A stretch of DNA of 64,000 bases from CAVUQH01 sp963774445 (GTDB taxonomy: Bacteria > Myxococcota_A > Polyangia > Haliangiales > Haliangiaceae), in NCBI GenBank assembly GCA_963774445.1, contig CAVZFC010000031.1:592088-656087 (forward strand). Direction: 5' to 3'. Under the pieces are notes generated by a model, which did no database searches, was not told where the DNA came from, and worked only from the letters and a program-made list of their open reading frames with translations. Both the position numbers and the translations under genes were made by a program. Below are positions 1 to 9,705 of this stretch, piece after piece. Each line of letters opens with the position of its first letter. The first letter of the stretch is position 1.

Positions 1-102
1 CGTGCTGCGGAAGACGATCACGCCGACCGTCAGCGCCAGCGCGAAGGCCAGCGGGAAGACGTTGGCTCGCCACCAGCGCCAGCGATTCGTTTCGGTCGTC
101 AT
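1..102 (-). CDS. RND efflux periplasmic adaptor, N-terminal fragment
   Basis: The window cuts this gene after 34 codons. It starts with an ATG at 102 that shares an ATGA with the stop of the TolC-type gene, behind a GGAGG ribosome site ending about 5 bases upstream. The visible residues are a short basic, Trp-rich cytoplasmic start followed by one hydrophobic segment, which is how membrane-fusion (HlyD/CusB-type) adaptors begin. The assignment rests mainly on its position directly after a TolC-family gene; the diagnostic domains lie outside the window. Confidence 0.55.
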   Translation of the reverse strand, partial: MTTETNRWRWWRANVFPLAFALALTVGVIVFRST

Positions 103-1451
103 CGTCCACCTCCGTCGGCGGGCGCGCCGGGCACCCGCCCGACTGCCCAATCGAGCTCCGCGCGGCGGCGGTGGGCGTCCGCCAGCGCGATCTGATAGCG
201 AAGCCGGGCGGCGCGCAGGGCGCGCTCGGCGCGAATGACCTCGAGGAAGCTGGCGCGACCGGCGTCGAGGCCGATACGGATCGACGCGACGCGGTCCTGG
301 GCCGCGGGCAGCACCTGTTCTCGGTAGAGCTTCACCGTCTCGTCGGCCTCACCGACCCTGCGGAAGGCGCGCTCGACGTCGAGCAGCACCTGGTCGGTCA
401 GCTCGTCGCGGCCGGCGCGGCGCTCCGCGACGTGGGCGCGGGCGGCGTCGACCGCGGCGCCGCGGCGGCCGCGCTGCAGGGGCAGCGGGATCGAAATGCC
501 GACCATGATCTGATGGGCGAGCATCGGCCACATTCGGCTGTAGCTGCCCATCACCGACAGGTCGGGGTAGTAGTCGCGGCGGGCCAGGTCGATGGCGGCG
601 CCGGCGCCGTCGATGCGGTGACCGGCGGCGCGCAGCTCGGGCCGCCCGGCCAGGGCGGCGCGCTGCAGCGCTTCGCGCGACACGTCGAGCGCCGGCGGCA
701 CGGCGGCCTCGGGCGGCGCCGGCAGCGGCGCCTGTGGTGGCCGGTGGAGGAGGGCGTCGAGTCGGGCGACCACGAGGTCGCGGTCGGCCTCCAGCGTGGC
801 CCGGTCGCTGTGCAGCTCGGCCAGCTCCTGGTCGACCTCGAGCGCCTCGTCCTGGCGCGCGCGGCCGACGTCGAGATAGGCGGCGACCGTCTTGCCGTAC
901 TCTCCGAGCAGGTCGATGTGCTCGGCGTTGATCGCCAGCGCCTGGGCGGAGAAGACGTAGTCCCAGTAGAGCTGCGCGGTCATCAGCGCCAGCCGCTGGC
1001 GCAGCGCCGCGTAGTCGTCTTGCGCCGCCTCGGCCTCGGCGGCGGCGACCTGCCCGCGAAGGCGCCGCTTGCCCGGGTAGGGCAGGGGCTGCATCAGCTC
1101 GACGCCGAAGCCGATGCGGACGTCCGGATCGATGACGCTGAGCGGCGCAATGCTCAGGCTGAGGGTGGGATCGGCGAAGCCGGTCGCCTGCGGCTCGGCA
1201 GCCAGTGCCGCGCGCCAGGCCTGCCGCGCCCGGTCGACCCCGGGGTTGCGCGCCAGCACCGCCTCGACCAGCGGCTCGAGCTCGAGCTTCGGCGAGGCCA
1301 GCAGCGCCTCGAGCCCGGCCCGATCGTCGCGGGCATGGGACTCGAAGCGCACCGCGGCGTACGCGTCCAGCGACGTGCGCTGCGACTCGTTGGGGATGGC
1401 GCATCCGGCGCCGGATGCGATGAGCAATGGGATCAGTAGCTGACGCGACAT
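99..1451 (-). CDS. TolC-family outer-membrane efflux lipoprotein
   Basis: About 450 aa. The start at 1451 is preferred over upstream codons because GGAAGGAA sits about 7 bases before it and because it puts a lipoprotein signal at the very N terminus, with a Gly-Ala-Gly-Cys lipobox (Cys about residue 17). The body has the long alpha-helical, Ala/Arg/Glu-rich pattern of the outer-membrane efflux protein family in two similar halves, as in CusC/CzcC channels. It would form the outer-membrane exit of a tripartite RND pump. It follows a small Cys-rich secreted protein and is translationally coupled to the adaptor. The Cys-rich neighbour suggests a metal substrate, which is inference. Confidence 0.85.
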   Translation of the reverse strand: MSRQLLIPLLIASGAGCAIPNESQRTSLDAYAAVRFESHARDDRAGLEALLASPKLELEPLVEAVLARNPGVDRARQAWRAALAAEPQATGFADPTLSLSIAPLSVIDPDVRIGFGVELMQPLPYPGKRRLRGQVAAAEAEAAQDDYAALRQRLALMTAQLYWDYVFSAQALAINAEHIDLLGEYGKTVAAYLDVGRARQDEALEVDQELAELHSDRATLEADRDLVVARLDALLHRPPQAPLPAPPEAAVPPALDVSREALQRAALAGRPELRAAGHRIDGAGAAIDLARRDYYPDLSVMGSYSRMWPMLAHQIMVGISIPLPLQRGRRGAAVDAARAHVAERRAGRDELTDQVLLDVERAFRRVGEADETVKLYREQVLPAAQDRVASIRIGLDAGRASFLEVIRAERALRAARLRYQIALADAHRRRAELDWAVGRVPGAPADGGGR

Positions 1452-1542
1452 GACGTTCCTTCCCGGGCGCACGGCGAGTGCGCCCGCTGGCGCCGGACAC
1501 ACGTGTGCCGCGGCGCACCGGGGTTGGCGGAGCGTCAGCGCG

Positions 1543-1917
1543 TCAGCAGATCAGCGCGGCGTGCTGGGCGAGCAGCGTGGGCGGCGGCGGCGCGCGTGCC
1601 CGGGTCGGCGTGACCGTGGCTCGGGCGACCGGAGGTCGCAGCGGCTGCACGGTCGACACCATCGCGGCGGGCGGCGCAAGATTTGCGCGCCCGTCCAGCG
1701 TGGCGGTATCGCTGTGGGATGCGCGCGCGGGGACGTCGCGCACGTGGCAGCAGCAGAGGTCTTCGATGGTCGGCGCGTCTGGCGTTTCGCTGCCAGCCTG
1801 GTCGCAGCAGCTCGATTGCCGCACCGCGGTCGCCTGCACGCCCGGCCCGCCGGCGACGGCGGCAGCCGGAGCCAGCAGCCCCATGGCGGTCGCGATCGCT
1901 GCCAGGCGGGACCTCAT
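1543..1917 (-). CDS. Small secreted Cys-rich protein of the efflux operon
   Basis: 124 aa with a clear signal peptide (basic start, Ala/Leu core, cleavage near Ala-Val-Ala-Gly). The mature part carries a Cys-Cys pair near residue 38 and a Cys-Cys-Cys-His cluster near residue 56, then a Pro/Ala/Arg-rich low-complexity tail ending in Cys. It lies about 90 bases before the TolC-type gene on the same strand, so it is probably the first gene of that operon. The Cys/His clusters would suit periplasmic metal binding, which is inference. I recognise no named domain. Confidence 0.6.
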   Translation of the reverse strand: MRSRLAAIATAMGLLAPAAAVAGGPGVQATAVRQSSCCDQAGSETPDAPTIEDLCCCHVRDVPARASHSDTATLDGRANLAPPAAMVSTVQPLRPPVARATVTPTRARAPPPPTLLAQHAALIC

Positions 1918-1972
1918 TCGCCTTCCAGGCTAGCACACGGCGTGCCTGGCCGCGACGGCCAGAATCGCGCAC

Positions 1973-2305
1973 TCATTGCGGGCCGCGGTCGGATGCGGCG
2001 GGCGGCGGGGTAGCCGGACTCTCTGGCGCACGCTCGGCCTTGCTGATCAGAAAGAGGAGGCCCATGGCGATGAAGCCGGCGCCGGCGACCCGCTTGACCC
2101 ACACCTCGGGCACGTACTTGCCGACCGCAGCGCCGGCCAGGACGGCGATCGCGGTGGCCACGATCAGCGCCAACGACGCGGCGAAAAAGACGGTCCAGCG
2201 CGACCCCGTTCCGCCCGAAAGCGCGAACGTGGCCAGCTGAGTCTTGTCACCCAACTCGGCCACGAAGACGACGGCAAACGTGGAGGCGAACAGCTTCCAG
2301 CTCAT
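1973..2305 (-). CDS. Half-size TMEM165/GDT1 (UPF0016) family cation transporter
   Basis: 110 aa with three predicted membrane helices. The family signature Glu-Leu-Gly-Asp-Lys-Thr lies at residues 17-22 inside the first helix. Members of this family move Mn2+ or Ca2+ across membranes. Most bacterial members have two such repeats in about 190 aa; only one is present here, so the active form is probably a dimer. The tail after residue 92 is Pro/Ala-rich and polar. The start at 2305 gives a clean first helix; the longer frame upstream is Pro/Arg-rich and looks non-coding. It lies between the protease gene and the efflux operon. Confidence 0.8.
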   Translation of the reverse strand: MSWKLFASTFAVVFVAELGDKTQLATFALSGGTGSRWTVFFAASLALIVATAIAVLAGAAVGKYVPEVWVKRVAGAGFIAMGLLFLISKAERAPESPATPPPAASDRGPQ

Positions 2306-2355
2306 GGCGCATTCATACCTGGCGCCGGAGCCCGTGTCATCGGTTGGGCGGGGCG

Positions 2356-2393
2356 GCGGTCGCGGCATCAGGTGGGGTTGATGCCGCGACCGC
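2356..2393. terminator. 15-bp perfect hairpin between protease and GDT1 genes
   Basis: Arms 2356-2370 and 2379-2393 are perfectly complementary (GCGGTCGCGGCATCA and its complement) around an 8-base loop. It lies just past the stop of the protease gene in the minus direction. No T-tract follows, so it may stall or protect the transcript rather than act as a classical intrinsic terminator. Confidence 0.5.
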
Positions 2394-2449
2394 GCGCCCA
2401 TCCGCCGGCGGTAGCCTGGGGATCAGTGGCCGCCGCCGAAAGTGAAGCG

Positions 2450-3922
<1,473 letters not shown>

Positions 3923-3997
3923 CGAGTACCTCCTTGCGGTGTGCTTTCGGCCGCTTGTACCGATGACGTCCCGGCGTCTATTCCCGGGGGCCGGCCG

Positions 3998-4480
3998 CTA
4001 CCACATCTTGTTGGCGGTGAGCAGCAGCACCGCCAGCAGGATCCGCCGCCCGCGGGCCGTATGGGTGCCCTTGCTGGCGATTCCCGCCGCTCCGGCGGTC
4101 GTCGCGACGTGGCCATCAGGGCGGACGCGGCTCGGCACCGCGGTCAGCCCGGCGGCCTTGGTCGCACCCTCGGGCAGATACATGGCGCCATCGGCGTCAA
4201 CCCGCAGCGGCACGCTGGCGCCGCCGCGCAACTGGATGTAGTCGGCGTAGACGAAGGCGAGTGGTTGCCCGCGGCTGTTGGTGATTTTTCCACGCCCGTC
4301 GATGTGTCCGACCTGCCGCTTGCCGACGATGATCGCGCCGGTGTCGTCGGCGACTCGGTAGAACTGATCGCCGCGCGACAGCTCCACGTCTCTGGATTGC
4401 AAGAGTGAGGCCGAGCACCCTGTGGTCAGGGCCAACGCGATGCCGAGGACGATCCCTCTCCCCCTCGTCGTGGTGGGCAC
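3998..4480 (-). CDS. Putative lipoprotein of unknown function
   Basis: About 160 aa from a GTG at 4480; an open frame runs further upstream, but only this start gives a compact signal peptide with a Thr-Thr-Gly-Cys lipobox. The mature part has several short beta-like blocks with repeated charged and Gly turns, resembling surface or beta-sandwich proteins. No ribosome site is obvious, so the start is uncertain. It is divergent from the cytochrome cluster across a 265-base gap that is less GC-rich than its surroundings and probably holds both promoters. I do not recognise a family. Confidence 0.5.
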   Translation of the reverse strand: MPTTTRGRGIVLGIALALTTGCSASLLQSRDVELSRGDQFYRVADDTGAIIVGKRQVGHIDGRGKITNSRGQPLAFVYADYIQLRGGASVPLRVDADGAMYLPEGATKAAGLTAVPSRVRPDGHVATTAGAAGIASKGTHTARGRRILLAVLLLTANKMW

Positions 4481-4745
4481 GAGGCCATCATAACAAACAC
4501 GAAAATCGTGCGTGAATAAGCGCCTGGTTGGGCGAATTGTTCGTGGAAGCACGGACCCGTCCGACCGAGAAGCGCATTCGCTGCGGCAACGTGGTGGCTC
4601 GCGTTCGGGCCATTTTCTCGTGACCCGGGGCCACCGGCGGCTAATTGGCAGGTAGGATAGGCGCGCTCGGGTGGGGGCGCGACACGAGGGAACACCTCTT
4701 GCACAAGTCGCCGATGCACACCCCCCGGTCACGGAGCGGCCCATC

Positions 4746-6929
4746 ATGAAAGCACATACCTGGTTATTCGCGTCTCTATTCCTCGTGGCAGGCGCCTGTG
4801 AGGGACCCGCAGGTCCCGCAGGTCCTGACGGCTCCAAGGGCGACCCCGGCGATCCGGGCGACCCCGGGCAGCCGGGCGATCCCGGTGATCCGGGGCAGCC
4901 GGGCGATCCGGGCGATCCGGGAACGCCGGCCTGGTGGACCGGGCCCGGCGTGAACATCGAGCTGCAGTCGGCCGAGATCAACGGCACGACGGCGACGACG
5001 ACCTTCCGGTTGACCGACGACGACGGCGTGCCGCTCGACCTGAACGGTCTGCAGACCGTCGGTGCCGTGTCGGTCCGCTTCACCCTGGCGTACCTGAATG
5101 CCAGCGGCGAGTACACGTCGTACGCGGTCAACTCGGTGACCAGCACGATCTCCGGCGACACCGCCGATCAGGCGACGACCGACTCGGGAGGCACCTTCTC
5201 GACCGTCGATCTGGCCGACGGCGTCTTTCAGTACACCTACGGCACCTCGGTGACGGTCGCAGACGCCACCCAGACCCACACCGTGGGCGCCTATGCGACC
5301 CGCACGTTCGAGGGCGTCGGCTACGTCGGCAACGACGAGCTCGACTTCCGTCCGGACGGCAACACGGTCACCGCCGTTCGCGACGTCATCACCAACGACG
5401 GCTGCAACAGCTGCCACAACTCCCTCGGCGCCCACGGCGGTTCGCGCAAGGACGTCAAGCTGTGCATCCAGTGCCACTCGCCGCAGAGCACCGATCCGGA
5501 TACCGGCAACACCGTGGCGTTCAAGGTGATGATCCACAAGATTCACCGCGGCGAGAATCTGCCCTCGGTGCTGGCCGGCACGCCGTACGAGATCATCGGC
5601 TATCGCGACAGCGTCCACGACTTCTCCGATGTCGCCTTCCCGCAGCCGATCAATCGCTGCGAGAAGTGCCACGTCGGCTCGCAGGGCGACGTGTGGAAGA
5701 CCAATCCCAACAAGATGGCCTGCAGCTCGTGCCACGATCTGACCTGGTTCGGCGCCGCGGGCTCGACCCCGGCCGGCATGACCAACCACGCCGGCGGTGA
5801 GCAGACCGACGACAGCAAGTGCACGACCTGCCACCCGGCCAGCGGCGGCCTCGCCGGGATCACCGACATGCACTACGTCGGGCTGCTGGCTGCATCCACG
5901 CCGAAGCTGGAGATCACGCTCCAGAGCGTGACCAACAGCGCCCCGGGCGACACCCCGATCGTGCGCTTCCTCGCGACGTCGGACGGCTCGCCGATGGACA
6001 TCATCTCCACGCCGTACAGCACGCTGCGATTGACCTTCATGGGGCCCAACAGCGACTACGCCGGCTACTGGCAGGCGACCGTCCAGGGCAACGGCGCGTC
6101 CGGCACGCTGAGCGCGGTCACCGACGGAAGTGATGGTCTGTTCGACTACACCGTGCCGGCCGGCGCGGCCATCCCGGTCGATGCCAAGGGCAGCTACTCC
6201 GTGGGCGTCGAGGGCTATCTCTCGGTCGGCGGCGAGGAGGATGCGCCGACCGTGACCCCGCTGGCGTTCGCGGTCACCGACGCGACCGCAGTCGCGCGGC
6301 GCACGGTGGTTGACGTTGCCAAGTGCAACAAGTGCCACAACGACCTGGCCGGACACGGTGGCCAGCGGAAGAACGCCAACTACTGCATCGCCTGCCACAA
6401 CCCGAACAACGCCAACGACGAGCGCTTCGCTCGCTTCGAGGATTCGTCGGCGTACATCCCGACCGTGGACTTCAAGGTCATGATCCACAAGATCCACGCC
6501 GGTGAGAATCTCAGCCAGGCCTACGTGCTGGGTGGCTACCCGCCGCCCAACGCGGGCAACCCCGGTGGCAGCCCGATCAACTTCGGCGAAGTGCGGTTCC
6601 CCGGCATCCTCAACGACTGCAACACCTGCCACGTCAACAACAGCTTCGAGCTGCCGCTGGCGAGCGGAGTGCTGCCGAGCTTGAGCGAGATGCGCAACTG
6701 CACCGAGGTTACGACCGACGACGCGGACGACTACTGCAACGACCCGTTCTGGGTGGTGACGGACACGATCCTCACGCCGCCGACCGCGGCCGTCTGCACC
6801 AGCTGCCACGACAGCCCGAGCGTCGCGGCCCATGCCGAGGTCATGACCACCATGGCCGGAGTCGAGAGCTGCACTACCTGTCACGGACCGGGTGAAGCGT
6901 TCGACGCCGCGCAGGCCCACGGACTGTAG
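4746..6929 (+). CDS. OmcA/MtrC-family decahaem c-type cytochrome lipoprotein
   Basis: 727 aa. A lipoprotein signal (VAGAC, Cys about residue 18) is followed by a collagen-like Gly-X-Y tract (about residues 20-60) that would hold the protein off the membrane. Ten CXXCH haem sites fall in two groups of five, each after an all-beta segment, and each group opens with a CNSCH/CNKCH site followed by an Asn-Asp/Ser-Leu...His-Gly-Gly block. That split-barrel/pentahaem layout is the OmcA/MtrC surface-cytochrome plan, so the likely role is passing electrons to extracellular acceptors. The ATG at 4746 has GGAG about 12 bases upstream. It is the first gene of the cytochrome cluster and ends 19 bases before the next start. 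Confidence 0.92.
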   Translation: MKAHTWLFASLFLVAGACEGPAGPAGPDGSKGDPGDPGDPGQPGDPGDPGQPGDPGDPGTPAWWTGPGVNIELQSAEINGTTATTTFRLTDDDGVPLDLNGLQTVGAVSVRFTLAYLNASGEYTSYAVNSVTSTISGDTADQATTDSGGTFSTVDLADGVFQYTYGTSVTVADATQTHTVGAYATRTFEGVGYVGNDELDFRPDGNTVTAVRDVITNDGCNSCHNSLGAHGGSRKDVKLCIQCHSPQSTDPDTGNTVAFKVMIHKIHRGENLPSVLAGTPYEIIGYRDSVHDFSDVAFPQPINRCEKCHVGSQGDVWKTNPNKMACSSCHDLTWFGAAGSTPAGMTNHAGGEQTDDSKCTTCHPASGGLAGITDMHYVGLLAASTPKLEITLQSVTNSAPGDTPIVRFLATSDGSPMDIISTPYSTLRLTFMGPNSDYAGYWQATVQGNGASGTLSAVTDGSDGLFDYTVPAGAAIPVDAKGSYSVGVEGYLSVGGEEDAPTVTPLAFAVTDATAVARRTVVDVAKCNKCHNDLAGHGGQRKNANYCIACHNPNNANDERFARFEDSSAYIPTVDFKVMIHKIHAGENLSQAYVLGGYPPPNAGNPGGSPINFGEVRFPGILNDCNTCHVNNSFELPLASGVLPSLSEMRNCTEVTTDDADDYCNDPFWVVTDTILTPPTAAVCTSCHDSPSVAAHAEVMTTMAGVESCTTCHGPGEAFDAAQAHGL

Positions 6930-6948
6930 TGAACTAGAGCGGGTCGAC

Positions 6949-8589
6949 GTGTCCACTCGACGGACCTCACGGCCGACGCGAGGGCTCCCGAATCTGGGGG
7001 CCCTCGCCACGGCACTCGCTCTTGCGGCGTTCGCCCAGATGGGGTGCGCCAACGAGCGTGATCGCACCGGTCGTGTGGAGACCTGCACGAGCTGGCTGCC
7101 GGATGTGGCTCCCGTGCTGGCTGACAAGTGTGTCGGCTGCCACGGGGGAGACGATCCGGCAGCCGGCTACGATCTTTCCAGCTACCTGGGCGCCCTGGGT
7201 GATGGCACCGACGACGTGCCCAACGCCCTCGCCGAGGATGAGCAATCCCTGATTCTCACCACCCTGACCTCGCCGGACGCAACCGAGCCACACGCGTCCC
7301 TTGCGGCTACCGTCGTGCCGCTGCTCACCGCCTGGATCCAGTGCGACGTGTCGGCGCGGCGCTCCCTCGTCCATCAGCACGGCATCCTCGACCGCTCTTC
7401 GGCCGATTTCCACGGCAAGCTGCTGCGCTCGCGGAGCTACGACTTCGACTACTGCGCGAGCTGCCACGGCGCCCAGTTCGACGGCGGCGCGGCCGGGGTG
7501 GCCTGCACCTCCTGTCACGTTGACGGGCCCAAGGCGTGTACCACCTGCCACTCCGAGTTGCCGCAACAGGGGGCCCATGGCGTCCACCTGGGCGGCATCC
7601 TCGACACGACGAAATGCGCGACCTGTCACAAGACGCCGACCGACTACCTGACGCCGGGACACATCTTCCTGGCCGACGGCACCCTCGATCCGCCGCCGGT
7701 CGAGGTGTCGATCAGTGGGCTCGGCGCCGAGACGCCGCGGCCAGCCGATCGCGCCGGACCTCCGACGTTCGATCACGAGACCCAGCGCTGCCAGAACGTC
7801 TACTGTCACGGCGACGTCTTTGGCGACACCGCGGCGACCAACACCGAGCCGCAGTGGACCGGTGGCAGCGGCGAGGCGACCTGCGGCAGCTGTCACGGCC
7901 GTCCGCCGTCGGACCACCACGACGACCGGTGTGGCACCTGCCACTCGGCGGTCATCGCCGCCGACGGCACGTTCGTCAACGAGTCGCTGCACGTCAACGG
8001 CGTCTTCGACTTCCCGACGGCGTGCAACGGCTGCCACGGCGGCGCCAAGTCGTCGCCGCCACCGGACCTGAACGGAGACACCAGCACCAGCCTGGTGACC
8101 GTTGGCGCGCACGCGAGCCACGTCAACGGCACGCACGGATTGCGCGGCCCGATTCCGTGTGGTGACTGTCACATCGAGCCGACCGCGGTCGACAGCCCGG
8201 GGCACATCGATACTGCGAGCCCGGCCGAGGTCTTCCCCGGCCCGTCGTTCGCCGGCCTGGCTGCCGCCGACAGCGCATCACCCATGTGGGACCGCACTGC
8301 GGCGACCTGCTCGGGCACCTACTGCCACGGCGGCGGGGCGGGCCTGGCCAGCGACAACTCGGCGGGGCTCATGCGGACGCCGGTTTGGACCGCGGTCGGC
8401 CAGGACCAGGCCGCGTGCGGCAACTGCCACGGCATTCCGCCGGACGATGGGTTCCATCAGCTGACCTACACGCTGCAGGACTGCAGCGGCTGCCACCCCT
8501 CCGTGGACGCGTACGGCAACCCGATCATCACCGGCGCGCCCGGGCAGGAGACCAGCCTGCACATCAATGGAGCGGTGGATGTCCAGTAG
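6949..8589 (+). CDS. 13-haem CxxxxCH/CxxCH-type cytochrome lipoprotein
   Basis: About 546 aa from a GTG at 6949; this gives a hydrophobic signal ending in an AQMGC lipobox. I count eleven CXXCH sites and two CX4CH sites (CQNVYCH and CSGTYCH). The alternation of CX4CH with CXXCH a few dozen residues later is the pattern of the Geobacter-type CxxxxCH...CxxCH repeat family. The first CXXCH (CVGCHGG) sits in a separate N-terminal domain resembling a planctomycete-type cytochrome. It is most likely on the outer membrane. Its end overlaps the NapC-like gene by 11 bases, indicating translational coupling. Confidence 0.88.
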   Translation: MSTRRTSRPTRGLPNLGALATALALAAFAQMGCANERDRTGRVETCTSWLPDVAPVLADKCVGCHGGDDPAAGYDLSSYLGALGDGTDDVPNALAEDEQSLILTTLTSPDATEPHASLAATVVPLLTAWIQCDVSARRSLVHQHGILDRSSADFHGKLLRSRSYDFDYCASCHGAQFDGGAAGVACTSCHVDGPKACTTCHSELPQQGAHGVHLGGILDTTKCATCHKTPTDYLTPGHIFLADGTLDPPPVEVSISGLGAETPRPADRAGPPTFDHETQRCQNVYCHGDVFGDTAATNTEPQWTGGSGEATCGSCHGRPPSDHHDDRCGTCHSAVIAADGTFVNESLHVNGVFDFPTACNGCHGGAKSSPPPDLNGDTSTSLVTVGAHASHVNGTHGLRGPIPCGDCHIEPTAVDSPGHIDTASPAEVFPGPSFAGLAAADSASPMWDRTAATCSGTYCHGGGAGLASDNSAGLMRTPVWTAVGQDQAACGNCHGIPPDDGFHQLTYTLQDCSGCHPSVDAYGNPIITGAPGQETSLHINGAVDVQ

Positions 8590-9280
8590 TACCCCCAATA
8601 TCGTCAATCACTTCAGCCTGCTGGCCATGGCGACCATCGGCTTCGCTGCGGTGGCCGCCGCGATCTTGATCTGGTACCTCGTCAGGCGTCCCAGGCTGGG
8701 GCGCGGCATCCGCGTGGTGCTGCTTTTCGGCTTCGGCATCATGCCGGTGGGGGCGGCGTTCACCGCCAACGTCGCCGGCTACGAGCAGACCAAGCGGCGG
8801 GGTTTCTGCGGCTCGTGCCACGTGATGGCTCCGTACCGCAGCGACTCGGAGGATCCCAACTCCAAATCGCTGGCCGCCAGCCACGCGCGCAACCCGTACT
8901 TCGGCGGCGAAAACTGCTACGTCTGCCACGAAAACTACGGCATGTATGGCACGGTGACCACCAAGCTCGCCGGTATGCGCCACGTATGGCTCTACTACAG
9001 CGAGTGGAAGAACTACTCGATCCAGGAAGCGCTGGAGAAGATCGAGATCAAGAAGCCGTTCCCCAACGGCAACTGCATGCAGTGTCACTCGACCGATGCG
9101 GCCGACTGGAGCCAGATCGGTGAGCACGTCGCCGCGCTCGAGGAGATTCGCTCGGGTCAGGTGAGCTGCGCCAGCGAAGGCTGTCACGGTCCCGCGCACC
9201 CGTTCAGCAAGGCGGCGAAGAAGAAGGCCGCGGAGCAGAAGGCGGCGGCGGAAGCGGCCACGAAAGCGGGAGCCCGGTGA
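8579..9280 (+). CDS. NapC/NirT/NrfH-type tetrahaem quinol-dehydrogenase cytochrome
   Basis: 233 aa. The ATG at 8579 is chosen over 8567 because GGAG lies 6 bases upstream of it. Two N-terminal hydrophobic segments (about 14-33 and 45-63) anchor it in the inner membrane. Four haem sites follow: CGSCH, CYVCH, CMQCH and a CX4CH (CASEGCH). The CGSCHVM block after the second segment is typical of NapC/NrfH proteins, which oxidise menaquinol and hand electrons to periplasmic cytochromes. The C terminus is a Lys/Ala-rich helix. It is probably the electron entry point of the cluster. The next gene overlaps it by GTGA. Confidence 0.9.
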   Translation: MSSSTPNIVNHFSLLAMATIGFAAVAAAILIWYLVRRPRLGRGIRVVLLFGFGIMPVGAAFTANVAGYEQTKRRGFCGSCHVMAPYRSDSEDPNSKSLAASHARNPYFGGENCYVCHENYGMYGTVTTKLAGMRHVWLYYSEWKNYSIQEALEKIEIKKPFPNGNCMQCHSTDAADWSQIGEHVAALEEIRSGQVSCASEGCHGPAHPFSKAAKKKAAEQKAAAEAATKAGAR

Positions 9281-9705
9281 AGGCCAGGACGATCTCCAGG
9301 CTCTTGACCGTCGCCGCGGTGCTGGGGCTGGTGGCCCTGGCGATGATGGTCTGGTCGCTGTTCGATCCGCGCCCGATCGTCCTGGTGGCGTTCATGAGCG
9401 TGGGCCAGGGGCTGGGCACGCTGTCGTTGCTGCTGTACGGCAGCGTGGTGTTGTTCGATCTGTGGACTGCGCGGTCGCTGCCGACCGACGAGGCGCAGGC
9501 GCAGGCGGATGCGGAAGGCGAAGAGCAGGCGGCGGCGGAAGGCGAAGAGCAGGCGGCGGCGGAAGGCGAAGAACAGGCGGAGGCGCAGGGCGAAGAACAG
9601 GCGGAGGCGCAGGGCGAAGAGCCGGCGGCGGCGGAAGGCGAGGCGCAGGGCGAGGAGCCGGCTGCGCAGGACGGCGAGGTCGACGAGAAGGAGGTTCCCC
9701 AATGA
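9277..9705 (+). CDS. Small membrane protein with Glu/Ala/Gln-rich repeat tail
   Basis: 142 aa, GTG start overlapping the previous stop. Residues 8-27 and about 34-61 are two membrane helices; from residue 70 the chain is a low-complexity acidic repeat of EGEEQAAA/EGEEQAEA units to the end. It overlaps the next gene by ATGA. There is no haem motif or known domain. Its place between the quinol dehydrogenase and the barrel gene, with coupling on both sides, suggests a structural or assembly role in the conduit, which is inference. Confidence 0.75.
   Translation: MKARTISRLLTVAAVLGLVALAMMVWSLFDPRPIVLVAFMSVGQGLGTLSLLLYGSVVLFDLWTARSLPTDEAQAQADAEGEEQAAAEGEEQAAAEGEEQAEAQGEEQAEAQGEEPAAAEGEAQGEEPAAQDGEVDEKEVPQ
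9496..9660 (+). repeat. Short tandem repeat encoding the acidic EGEEQ tail
   Basis: Imperfect repeats of about 24 bases (gcggaaggcgaagagcaggc and variants with gcgcagggcgaag) encode the Glu-rich tail of the small membrane protein. Copy number could vary between strains by slippage while staying in frame. Confidence 0.65.

Noticed and set aside
4776..7127. A 783-codon minus-strand open frame opposite the first decahaem gene
   Set aside because: Same reason: Val/Arg/Asp-rich low-complexity translation without domain, opposite a clear gene.
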